64,000 nt of DNA, taken from NCBI RefSeq assembly GCF_021134715.1, contig NC_060018.1:3365501-3429500 (forward strand). Reading direction: 5' to 3'. The stretch is from Daphnia pulex. Its lineage: Eukaryota; Arthropoda; Branchiopoda; Diplostraca; Daphniidae. Positions 22,436-34,248 of the stretch are shown one piece after another (position 1 is the first letter of the stretch; every line of letters begins with the position of its first letter). Position numbers and translations under genes: made by a program. The notes under the pieces are model-generated. The model saw only the letters and a list, made by a program, of their open reading frames with translations. It did not search any database and was not told where the DNA came from.

Positions 22436-25305
22436 TTAAAAGTCCCATTCCTGAGTCCTTTTAACACTTTTTCGCTGAGATGGAGCGTTCCAGTTTTGAG
22501 GGGTTTGATGCTGAGATGGAGCGTTCCAGTTTTGAGGGGTTTGATGCTGAGATGGAGCGTTCCAGTTTTGAGGCGTTTGATGCTGAGATGGAGCGTTCCA
22601 GTTTTGAGGGGCTTGATACTGAGATGGAGCGTTCCAGGTTTGAGGGGTTTGAGGGGTTTGGTGTCGAAATGGAGTCGAGGTAAGATTACGCTTAGGCGAA
22701 GGAAAACAATTGGGTTTGACTGCGCGTATTGCAGGGGTTGAAGATATGAGAAAGCCAGGTAAAGGTGCAGCCCCGTGTGTCTTTTGCATCGGTTGAAAGG
22801 GTGTAGATGAGATGAGGTCATCCTGGAAGTCTAACGCGAACGTGTCATCTGGTAAGAAATTCTGGGAACATGGCCCAGGATTTCTTTCTTCCATCCACTC
22901 CTTGTTGAGACCTGCGCCTTGCCCATCGATGTTTCGTGTTTTGTCCTCAGGGCAGTCCATTTCAAGGGCGTCAGGCATTGAAGTATATTTGTGATTAAAT
23001 ATTGCCGGCATATGGAAACTCCCAAAGTTTTCTTCTTCCACTTCTTCTGAAGTTTTCTGTATACCTAAAAATTGTCATCAATTGTATTCACAGTTATTTA
23101 AAATTGAATAACGTGATTTAGCTTTATGTAATTATTACTGTCTTTAAGTTTTTCTGCGTCACACTCTTCGGTTTGATCAAATAGATTTTGTGATAACGAG
23201 GCGTTCAATTCCTCAATCTGCTCAACAGCTTCGGTCCAATCGCTCAGCTGACTGAAGAAAAGATGCGAAGCTTTTTGCTCACTAGGTCCTATTCTTTTAC
23301 TTGGGTTCAACTGCTGAGAAAATAAGTCACCGGCAACAGTACACTGCCAGATTTGAATTGTTCCATCACTATCTTTGTCACAAGCAATTCCACTCCGCAT
23401 TTGCTTAAAACGATTTTGGATTGACCAATCGAGTCCTAGACCTCGTTGCTGGATAGCTCCAAAGGTGTCGAGGACACTCCAACGTATTCTCGGTTCAAAT
23501 TCAACAGAAACAACCGGCAAATCGTTCATTAAATCTAGACAATTTTCTTGGTTGTTCCAGCTCAGACCGACCATTCCAGATGAAGCAGGGTTCTGAGAGT
23601 CGAGGAAAATCCAATCTTTATCAGGGCCGAGTTGAACAGTCGAAATCCAATCGGGAGGGCTTTCAAGTAGGTGTTCCGCCCGATGTAGTAGGCGGCTTCC
23701 ACATCTTATATCCCAGACTAGAAGTGATTTCCCGGTAGATATTAGATAAACCTGCAAAAAGTGGTTGTAGGTTATTAAATATCCCAACTAAAGTAAAATT
23801 AATTATAAATTTCACTTACGTTATCACGAGAGCTTGCTGAACAGCTAACAATTGTTTCGAGTGGAGGCATGTTATAAAACAACCGCATTCCTTGATCATC
23901 AATGGAGAAAATAGGCTGTAAATTCTCTGTATTTTTACACCGGACGTCGAGTAAGTCAAGTGTACGACTGGAACTAAAGAGAAGTATCTTATGGTTCACG
24001 TACACACAACTGTCGTACTTTTTATACACTGCTCTTTGATATTTTAATAACCTGTAAGCATCAGAATGAATTTTTAAAATAAACAAATTTGTGAACATTG
24101 ATTAAACGGCTAAACCTTACCCTCTTTCTGAAATCTTAATTTCTTGAGAGCGCAACTCACAAAACTCTCCACAATCAAACTGATTGAATTCGACGTAACG
24201 CACAGTAGAAGACGGGTCGGAACACTCTTGCACATTGGTAATGATGGGCAGACTTCCCGTTTCCCTCTGTTCAACCTTCCACAATCGTGTCGTATGAAAC
24301 TGACGTGTCGCAAATAGAGGATCTTCTTCATACACAGACAATCGATATGATACACATCTATTTAATGCAAATAACACACCAATAGTTGTACCGTTTTGTT
24401 GCTGAAAAGATGGATCCCAACAACCACTTTGGCGGGGAACAGCTATTTGGTACACCGTTCCATCATTGAATGGCGTTTTTGTACTCACGGATTCCAAGGG
24501 ATGATTCTTCATGTCATCTGCCGTCATTCGAGTCAAACCTAAAATGGGCAGATAAATTAAAACTGGCTGCAATAAATACACAACATGATATAATTCTTAC
24601 ACATCTGACAATCAAATGGTTCCATCGCTGAGTGTACTAAATATCTTTCATTTTGCAACCACACAATAGCTAAATTTCCACCTGCATATGTTTCTGTTGG
24701 AGGCTAAAATGAAAACAAAATTCGAATGATTAGAACATAATTTGGAGACTATTTAAATTGAATACCTCATCACATCCATATCTGTCCATAATTGTTACTA
24801 AATTTCTTTCAGGTTCAGGAATTTCATTTCTCTTGATAAACTTTTTCCAATTATTTTTTAATGTACTTAGATTAATTTCACCTTTGCTGTTTCTTATGAG
24901 CAGTCTGCATTCATGTGCAAGAGTTTCTTTGAATAAAAAGTGATTGAGCTCATCCTTTTTGCTTACACTTCGTACAACAGGACCTAATGATGGAATAAAA
25001 TGTTAATAAAAACAGCTTACGCTAGTTGCCAAACAAGTTCCACATTTACCTCTTCCACATTTTACAGAAGCATTAGGTGGTAGCAATGGTGTAGGCAGTG
25101 TAATGTGTTCATCCAAATCCATCAAATCAGGCCAGTTCTCTACTGTATTGTTACGCAAGAGACCATTTTCTAAGAAACTGATTCTTGGACAGGTAATATA
25201 GGAATCAAAATTAAACTGATCCTCATTAGTTGCATCACGATCGTGGTAGCCTTTTCTCTCAAATGTACGAGATCTCCATATATTGTGGGGCAATTGGCAA
25301 TTCAT
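22436..25305 (-). CDS. TAF1C-like protein (RNA polymerase I factor SL1 subunit, probable)
   Basis: Seven exons (25305-25050, 24983-24766, 24703-24601, 24538-24121, 24051-23820, 23751-23139, 23064-22436) join in frame to 822 residues; human TAF1C has 869. The middle (about residues 190-600) reads like a degenerate beta-propeller, with blade-like pieces such as LLVWDIRCGSRLL, GTIQIWQCTVAGDLF and GMVGLSWNN. The C-terminal third is low complexity and S, P and Q rich. It contains a 12-residue repeat (HQTPQNWNAPSQ) near the end, and finishes KRTQEWDF. The size, propeller-plus-disordered-tail layout and overall feel suggest TAF1C, which helps place Pol I on rDNA promoters. I could not confirm this by a diagnostic motif, and another WD-like protein remains possible. 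The gene structure itself is well supported. Confidence 0.55.
22475..22655. repeat. 36-bp coding minisatellite
   Basis: About five tandem copies of a 36-base unit (GATGGAGCGTTCCAGTTTTG and the next 16 bases on the plus strand) lie inside the last exon of the TAF1C-like gene. On the coding strand each gives 12 residues, HQTPQNWNAPSQ, with small variants (YQAPQNWNAPSQ, TPQTWNAPSQ). Copies differ by only one or a few bases, so expansion is recent. The unit is a multiple of three, so copy-number change leaves the frame intact. Confidence 0.9.
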
Positions 25306-28300
25306 ATTTACAGGAAGATACTAAATAAATCTTCTTCAACACGTAGTGAAGGGAAAATCATAAAACTTTTCTTGAAATCAATTGGATCAATTCAGTTATA
25401 TGAGTAAGTAAAAAATCCATACAACCCAATCAAAAATTTAGTCTACAAATAATCGAACCATGTGCTTTGCTTTCAAGATAGCGATTACGTTTACAGAGTA
25501 CAGAAAGTACAGACGATTCAAATGATGGATGGAGCAGCAGGATAAACAGTGCAAGTGCAACGATGCCAGTCAAGTAAATTATGACACACAAATTTTAACA
25601 AATTAAAAAAAAATAAAAAATGCTGAAGACTGTCGCAGGCTCGCAGCCCCTTATTAAATAAAGTGCATCGGCACCAGCTCACCACCGTTAATATCCTACC
25701 GAAATTATTCAATGCAGTTAGCCTGTACGAATATAAATAAATGACAAAGAAATGACGCAGGCCACGCAGTTGCCACAGGATCCATGAAAGTCAGAGGTCC
25801 TTGAATACGACCATCGAATACGTCAGACTCAGTCACTCAGCTCACAATGCTAAATCAATAAAGAGGTTGCGGTATAATTTTATGTTGCCAAAGCGAATCT
25901 AAAGTAGTGTCATTCTCATTCACTTGATGGCATCGCCAATCCTATCAGATGTTTACCAGATGTTTACCGTAGCCTGTCTGTGACGTTTACGTCCCCTATG
26001 GCGCGATCCGGATATGCTCTGTAGCTAATTAAAATCTAAATAATTGTATTTACCAATAACTATAAATTGGTGAGTCCTAGTAATTAATCTATCAAGTTTT
26101 CCTTTCCGAGCCCTTAGTAGTGACCACTGTCCCTGAAGTTATTCACGAATGCCGAACTGGGCAATATCTTTTGCTGCACAGCCAGTCCGAACCTTCTTCT
26201 AGACGACAAATTGAATCTAGATGTAGTATGTAAATCGTCCGTGTGGAGGTATACTCTTGTGAATGCAGATCGCCACGAAACTAGTGGACGAAGAGCAGCA
26301 CGAACAACTATTAATACCCCATTGTCCTTTTCAACTTTTTGTTTTTCCTTCTCCCGCACAACTTTCTTCCAGGACAATCACGCAATAAAACGAAATAATG
26401 ACATTTCAAGACAAAGACATAGCATTTCGAAAACATTTTGGAAACTCAAGCATTTTCTGCAGAGACGGGATCTAGAAGACGGAGCAGCACGAATGATGAC
26501 CCAATTGCAATCTCGGCCAGGCTTGTTATTTGTGTAGCCTGCACATTGTAACTGGAAAGCTATTCGCTCACAAATTTCTTAACATCTGTAGCCGGTAATT
26601 GATTTTGGACAACGCTCATCGTTACATTGCCAAGGTCTTATACCATCCATCCTGGGAACTGTCTAGTCATATAGAAAGAAGAAGAGAGATCGAAAGTAAA
26701 GCGGAACCGCCGAGAAAATGGATTTGAAGAAGGCAAATAAATAAAAGAAGAACGCAGCAGCAGCACGAATGAGGCTGTTCCGTTCAAATAAGTCAAGTTT
26801 GTTTTCCTCTGTTGTTGGACGACATTTGAAACAGTATATACTCAGAGTATAATTGGGTTGTCGAGTGGCTCAACTGGAGACAGAACCCAGTCTGATATAC
26901 AGTGCGTGACAAGCCCGAATGGGATCGACGCAATGCAATTGTAAACTCCTTTCACCAGCAGCAACTCGGGTCCTAAGGGTTATGATATCTCGCCAAATCC
27001 CGGCGGAGAGCCAGAAGGATTAACCGAAAGGAGGAATGAGAGAGGGGGGAAAAAATAAAATAAAAAATAGTCGAACTGGGAGAATAATAAACACATATAG
27101 AGGAACGTATGAGAGAGTATTATTAATACGTAGATTTATGGCGCTGAAAACAGGCCCTCGACAGGAATAACTTGATCGGGCGACCGTCCATCACTTGAAG
27201 CCCCGGCCGGACTGCAGAGATTGCCCAGCTCTCTGGCGCGTGGAGACTTGCAAGTCGGAGCCTTTTCGACAAACAGTACATCATTTCACCCCGTTGCAGA
27301 TGTTTTGTTTTGTCCAAGCTCTTGCTTGATGGTGACGTCATAGTTGAAACACAGAACCAGGGACGGACTGCAGTTGACAATGCCTCTCTACACTAAAGAG
27401 AGTTGAGCGAATAATACCGAAAAGATTAACGTGTAAATACTACCATCGTTATTGTCCATATTTGTTATTCAAATGAGGAGTGCAACCCTTCAAAAAGCCA
27501 ATCGTTGATTAGTAACCAAAGTGACCAAGATTTATATAACAAACCTATCCCCTCTTTTTTTTTGTAGATAAGGGAATTATTTCTATTCTATTCCGGCAAC
27601 TTCCATAAATGTGCAATTTTCCTTTTCATTTTTTTTTCTCTTTGGACGGAGATTGGCGACAAAGGCCAACTTCTTGAGAAACTGGAACGTGATTCTATCA
27701 ACTCCTCTGTATGAACAATATACAAAAAAGAGAGAGAGTCTTTCTGGCCAAATCAGCTTTTTTTTTTCTTAAAAAAAAAGGGATTTTCACTTAAAAGTAT
27801 ATACATTTGAACACAAGCCAGAACAAACATCCCCAAAGCACAAGGCAATTTGAATCGCTATTGTTGTGTTGGTTTATTGTTGATGCCCACTTACCCAGGG
27901 CTCGGGTTCACCATGGTTGTCTAGAGCAATTCCTGAACTTTTATTGATTTCTTCTTTTACGTTTCCCAACTGGAGAGGAAAAACATAATACGGAAAAGAT
28001 TTAACAAACCCTCTCGGCAACACGAGTGGCTACAAGTTTAACTCGAAGAATTGGATGGCCCCAAGTCTGAATGGATCTACAGAATCGTCTCACATAATAA
28101 TACAATCTACCCTTTCGTTTACTCCGTTTAGTGCAAGCCAAACATCGATCAAGCCACGGTTCGTTAGGTTAAGAAATTTGCCGTACAAATCTAATCTGTT
28201 TACAACGGGAGGGAAATAACTTATAAAAGCACGGCAATCAATGTACCTAATTCTCGGACGCACGTTTTGCATGCGCAAACCCAAAAATACGCAGTGAGTG

Positions 28301-31300
28301 ACGCAACAAAGACACACGAGAGCAGCCGTTCATCCGGAGGCGAACAAGCGCCCCGCCTATAAAACGGCAGATAATAAACTAATGGGTTCAAACTGCACAG
28401 ACTCGTTGCATTAAAAAAATACTCGGAGCAATTCATTTCTTTTAAAAGGGGCCCGCTTTTACGAATTTCCTTTAATGACTAGTAATCCAGTATTCATGAT
28501 GAAATATTTGAACTGATTCCTATTCACAAATCAAACTTGGTTTCCGCATCTTATTAAGGCGACGATTTCACGCTTCTGTACACAAATTCCGAGGCTTATA
28601 GTTTGAGATCTCGGCAATAGAATTCGATCCGGCTGCAGAGGTGCAATTGCATTCTGCGAAAGCAACAGCATTCCCAAACATCTGACACAAAAAATGAGGT
28701 GGGATGTAACATCTGCATCAGCTTCTCTGATGCGGCTTATATGTACACATAACGAGTAGCACTGAGTAGCTGAGGGTTTTCTTTTCCCTTTTCCTTTTTT
28801 TGGCTTACGCTACACATCATCCATATTCATGCCTTTGTGGTATGCGCTGAGACAGCAGCCAGCAAAGTCGACTGCTGCTTTTCACTCCATTTTTTACTAT
28901 GTGAAAGGATCGTCTGTCGTTCCAACAACGTCTTAGTGATGTCATGATTATATCAAAGAAAAGTATCAAGTCAACCTAGAATTTCATGGTAGATGGTTTG
29001 AGTTTGATTTGCCAAAATACAAACAAACAAACGAAAAAATCTTAGCCGCTTGGACTTGACAGCAACTCCAGGTATACTGTCTAAAGTTGTTTGGATGTTA
29101 TCCTATAGTCATTCCATCAGCCAGAGGAAAACAACACGAACCAACGAAATGGGCGTATATAGATCCCTCGGGCTGGATCTCCGAAATGGGAATCGTCATC
29201 CGCACGCCGAAATAACGTCGCCTGTCAGAGTGCCAACTACACGCTGGATGGATGAGAGAAAACAAAATAGCGCACATATCACAACTACATCGGACTGTAC
29301 TCTCGCTGCTGCTGCTGTGGGAACTGAACTGGGCCAAGTGCAGGCGACTGACGAGTCGTTGACGGATGATCCCAGTAGCAAGTGCTGACGATTCTCAACT
29401 TTGAGCCGGCGGATAATTTCCTTTTCTGGCCCTGAGAGTATTGACAGCCTCCGAAAACCAAACAAAGAAATGACCGCAGAAAAAAACAAAGGAATACTTT
29501 CACAGTAATTGCTGGATTATTGCGTGTCAGCTTGCCGGATGCTTAATTGTATAAATAATATGAAAGATCCGTGGGGCAATTATTTGATGCCATTATCTGT
29601 TATGATCCCTTTACCATCACGGGGCTTTATAATAGTGTGGACACACAGTGCGGGTACAAATTGCTGATTCGCGCACTAATGAATCCCGTTCATCATCATA
29701 CAGTGTTTGATTGTCAGCTTACACATTTTCTCTCGAGGATCTCGTCGAGTTGCTGCTGCATCTGGCTCAAGTGGAGCCGCGTGAATATAAGGATTGAGTC
29801 TAGCGCCCGTCTATTCGGTTAGATCCCTCTGCCATGAGAGACCTCCATGTTTCGATCCCTTCGCCCAAAGTCGTTTTATGATGAAGACGAGTGTTGCAAA
29901 CAAAGAAGTAAAGTATTATTCGAGCACGTTTTCCCCGACACACTTTATGCTTCACGAATCCCGACCGCCGTTCCCCGCGTCTTCCAGCATAGGCGGTTGC
30001 TCCCGCCGCTGTTATATTCTCCTGGTATTCTTTTGCGGCATCGGTAACTTGATTGGTTTCAGACGACGTGACTGTGGTAAAGAAAGACTTTCAACGCTCT
30101 AAAGCGTATAGAGCTAGCTAGCTAGCTGTTCCTTTCCCCCTCGAAATTCTGACGATGAAATGCAATTCCGGCTCGACCATGTAGTTGCGCTCTGTTTAGA
30201 GTCCCGCACCGACTGTCTCTCTCGTTGCCCATGCAGGACTTTCTTATTCTCTCTAGCTCTCTTCTGGTTGCTGGCCTCTGCAATAAGTCTCATTGCTTTT
30301 TCTTTTTAGCCAGACTCCCTTTTCTTTTTTCCTTCCTTCCCAACTCCCGGAGGCCTGCAATTGCATCCGGGCCTGATTCAATTTCGTGTCCTTTGTATAG
30401 GAGGAGGCCATCACTAACATACCCCTGGCTACTTCTTCCGCCTTGGGTGCCGCTCTCAAAATTACTCCTGGATATCCCCGACTGCCCGGCAGACGCTGCA
30501 GTGGTTATCCAAGGCAACGTGCGGCGGTGGTGGTGGGCTCTACTGCTACCGGGTATTACGAGTTCATATTATTTGACTGTATACTTGTTCACTTAATCAC
30601 GTTTTTTGTTTCGTTAATTTTTTTGTTTTCCTCCAAAAAGGATCTCTCTCTGCGTTCCATTCCAGTCGGCGAGATCCTTTTTAGCTCGTCGGGGGATTAT
30701 GTTGGCTCATCACCGCTTAAATACATAGTACCACATCCGCACAATACGAAAGCTGCAGCCCCGGCCCATATACAAGTATATAAGAGTGCCCACTACAGCA
30801 GGTTTTCCGATGTACTAGCTGGTAGTACATGGGGGGCGATGCTGACCGCATCATTATTATATTCCGCCCGCAAGAGGCATCGTATAGAAGTCGAGTAGAA
30901 GCAAAAAATAGAAAACGGAATAGTACCTACCGTATAATTGTTTCGTTCCAGTGAGTAGAGCAACTTCACGTGCAGCACGGTCGTTTGGTTGAGAGGGAGG
31001 TCGAGATGAAAGGACAAACGACATCACAGGAGAAACTGGTACTCGAGTCAACGGAACACTTACTTGAAAGTTGAGGGAAAAAAAAGTCTTCCTTTTTAGT
31101 CTTTTTTTTGTCTTATACGTAAAGTATAACGAGACAAGAGAGAAACTGTCTCCATTATCTCCTACGCGCAAGGCCCAGCAGAACAGCAAGCTACTGCCAG
31201 AGGCGTATAGAGGCTATTACTGGAACCGGATGGAATTTATAGCCAACTTTGCAGACAAAAACGTCTAAACTATGGCCTATCGTTTTGTTGGGTTCAAGAG

Positions 31301-34248
31301 CGCAGTATACAGCGAGTCTCATTTCATTCTGCCTTCCCCCCCCCCTGTCTTCCATAGTTTCCATCTGCCTGTTACAATCGATAAGGTTTTTGGAACAGTT
31401 CCCAAATAGTGTATGCAAGTCGAATTTTCTCTGTCTCTATTCAAGCATTCCGTTTGATATGTCTGGGTTTTATTCTATCAATAGGCGAGCAAAAAGGAAA
31501 AAAGGCAGTCTGAGAGAATAGAGTGAGAGAAAACGACGACGTCTCTGATGATGATGATGATGATGTTCAACATCCATGAAAGAAAGTATAGCCCACCCCG
31601 GTACCCGATCTCTTCCGTCTTTGAACAGTACCGAGAAGCCAGGCGACACGGAGAAAGAGTAGTACCGAAGCCAATCTAACGAAAGATACCGACAGCGGGC
31701 GTAACCTACCAATCCACTGCTAGATGGGAGACCCCCTATACAGCTGACGACGTGTGGAGAAAAGAAAAAGCCGAGAAAAAGAAGATATGCTGACTTTCCG
31801 GTGGCAAAGTCACGAGGTGCAACTTTTTGGACACAATAAAAACGGATCCGTGAGTGCACACGCCAGTGATTTCAAGCGTTGACACATGGAGAGAGGAAAC
31901 GGCGGGAACAACTTTTGCCTTTCAGCCTCACTTCCTTTATAATACCCGAAGAAACACCCTGTCCCGTTCACGCCTGGATTTCGTGATTTTTTATTTTTTT
32001 TATTTGGTGAACTTTTTTTTTGCAAGTATTCTCTCTCTGTCCTAGATGAAGCGACGGAGCATTCACAATTCCCGTCACCAAAACCGTGTTTGTTGCAACG
32101 GCTGCACTTTCTTCCTTTTCGGTTGAAAGAGACGGAACGAGTTAACAACGAAGTTATTCGTTGACCTTTTCGTCAGTTGAGATGATTCGAGCGCCGAGTA
32201 CGGGGGAGAGAGATGCAATAAGCCCTGCCAGCCCTTTCACGTGAGAGCCACAGCAAATGGCGAGGCTCGAAAATGAGATCAAGTGGATCAAATTGCACGT
32301 CTCTCTCCTCTCGATCTGTCTCTGTCTATATCTCATCTTGCTCTATTCTATTTGCCCTCATTTCTTTTTGGCCCCTTTTTTTCCTTCTTCTCTTTAAATT
32401 ACTGCGGGGATGACGCTCATTTGATGCAACCCTCTGACCCAAGGAATCGATCCCCCAAAAAAACAACTTATAGTCCTTCTCGGACTCGGACTAAGCCAAA
32501 CAAGAGCTGCGATGAATCAATAATGCATCCATCTCGGAGGCAAAAATGTCAAACGGATTTTGCAATTATTTCGCTGTCACTTGTTACGGATTCAGTTTTT
32601 TCTTGTCTTGATTTTTTGCGAGATTACCAAGACGCTGAGGTATTGAAAATTCCATTTGTTCACTTTCTTTTTTTTCTCTCTTGGGCGAGTGATCACGTAT
32701 TCATTACAAATCCAATATTTAGAAAGAAAATAAAGTCTCCAGCAAACATGATCCCGATCGATTAGCAAACGATGAGCCATTCAAAGACGTCATCTGTCAT
32801 CTCAAAAGCAAATCATTGCTGAATCTTTTGTTTGTTTTCTTCCCTCTAAAGAAATCGGTTTGTGTGAGTACTTTTTAAAAACTCAGTTTTGATTGAATAT
32901 CCAAATCCGCCGGCTGAACAAAACACAGCGATCGACAAGGTATTCATATTGTTTTATAAAATCAACAGTATACATGGCAGGTGATGATGGTACAAAGAAA
33001 ATCAACTCTTGAATTTGCATTTCAATCCTCAGGCCATATGCGAATGTCGTTTCCAGTTTTTTCACGAAAAAATAACCGCCCAAAAAGAAAACGAGGATTT
33101 TTTTTTTTGGTTTAAAGATCGGAAAGGACTAGATATAACGGCGGGAAACTTAAGAATCATAGAATTCATCATGTAACAATACAGCTGGAGAGAGATAGAG
33201 TGAAAGAGAGAGAGAGAATGAAAACAGACCCGACCACAACAAGATGCGATATCATCACTGGATGGTCGAATAGAATTCAAGACAATAAACTGAAATGAAA
33301 TTGAATCGAGTTTTTTTTTAAGTGGGAGATCGAGGAGTCGAAAAACCGTCGCTGAGTTTCATTTTCCAAACTCAACCGTTTCTTTTTTTTACTTTCTATC
33401 CCCTCTTTTTCGTTATTGTACATACATGGGGCACAACTGAGAGCATAGAAACATTATATATTTGTTCAATATAATTTGTAAGTATGTTCGATAACGGTGT
33501 GTACGGGATTAATTATATAACTTGTATACCTATTCAAAATTATTCGATCGTGAGGATGCGCACCGGGCACATCCGGTCCATTCATGTCACACTATAGAAA
33601 GAGTCGAGCAGATGAAAGAGAGGTTTAGGATCTTTTCTTTAAGTTACAAAAAAAAAGAAGATACAATTTTTATCTAGCTATAGGACAAAAGATTCTTTTC
33701 AAGTCTCCCAACAAAAGAAGAATCTCAATGGTGACACCACTTGAAACATAAAAGAGACTCGACATTTTTGAATGAAAAACAAATGAAATCAGCAGACTTA
33801 AAGACGAAGAATCCCGCGTTCAGTTCAAACACCGGAATCACCAGGCCATCATCGTCTTTTTCTTTCTTTCATTTGCTTTGTGTATGAAATAATGTTTCCC
33901 TTTCAATTTGTAACTGATCGAACTGCTTGTAACCGAGGGGAGAGAAAAGTACAATTGAAATGTTTTGCAAGGGAGAAAACGTGAATAGATGCTCTCGCAA
34001 CATTTGCCGGATCATCATTTAAAAAAACTTGTGTTTTTCGTTTTGTTATTTAAAAATTTGCAAAAATCTCATTTTCGTCATGTAGTAAATGATAATAATA
34101 TGTATACTTTTTATATATGTATATCTTAATATGTATAAGAAAGAATTTGGATTAAAGGAGGGAAAAGAAAAGATTTTTCCTTTTAATTTTTCTTTTCTTT
34201 TTCGGCGAGAAAAAGAGATGTAGGTAATTAAGGAGAGCTAGATGAGAG
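25306..34248. other. Long stretch without a supportable gene; includes SK 3' UTR
   Basis: About 9 kb. Many short open frames overlap on both strands, none has a recognisable domain, and none joins to a neighbour with convincing splice sites. The left end should hold the TAF1C-like promoter, and the right end, just below 34249, the SK channel 3' UTR, which could be long. Low-complexity spots include a GAT/ATG run (31546-31566), a GCTA run near 30110-30126 and GA tracts near 33185-33217. I see no tRNA, rRNA or transposase. Confidence 0.45.

Noticed and set aside
22427-22741. Long plus-strand frames with repeats (MERSSFEGFDAE)
   Set aside because: They are antisense shadows of the coding minisatellite in the TAF1C-like last exon; the minus frame continues through well-spliced exons.
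29050-31859. Cluster of overlapping 60-150-codon frames on both strands
   Set aside because: No shared frame logic, splice pairing, or family motif; no basis for a gene call.
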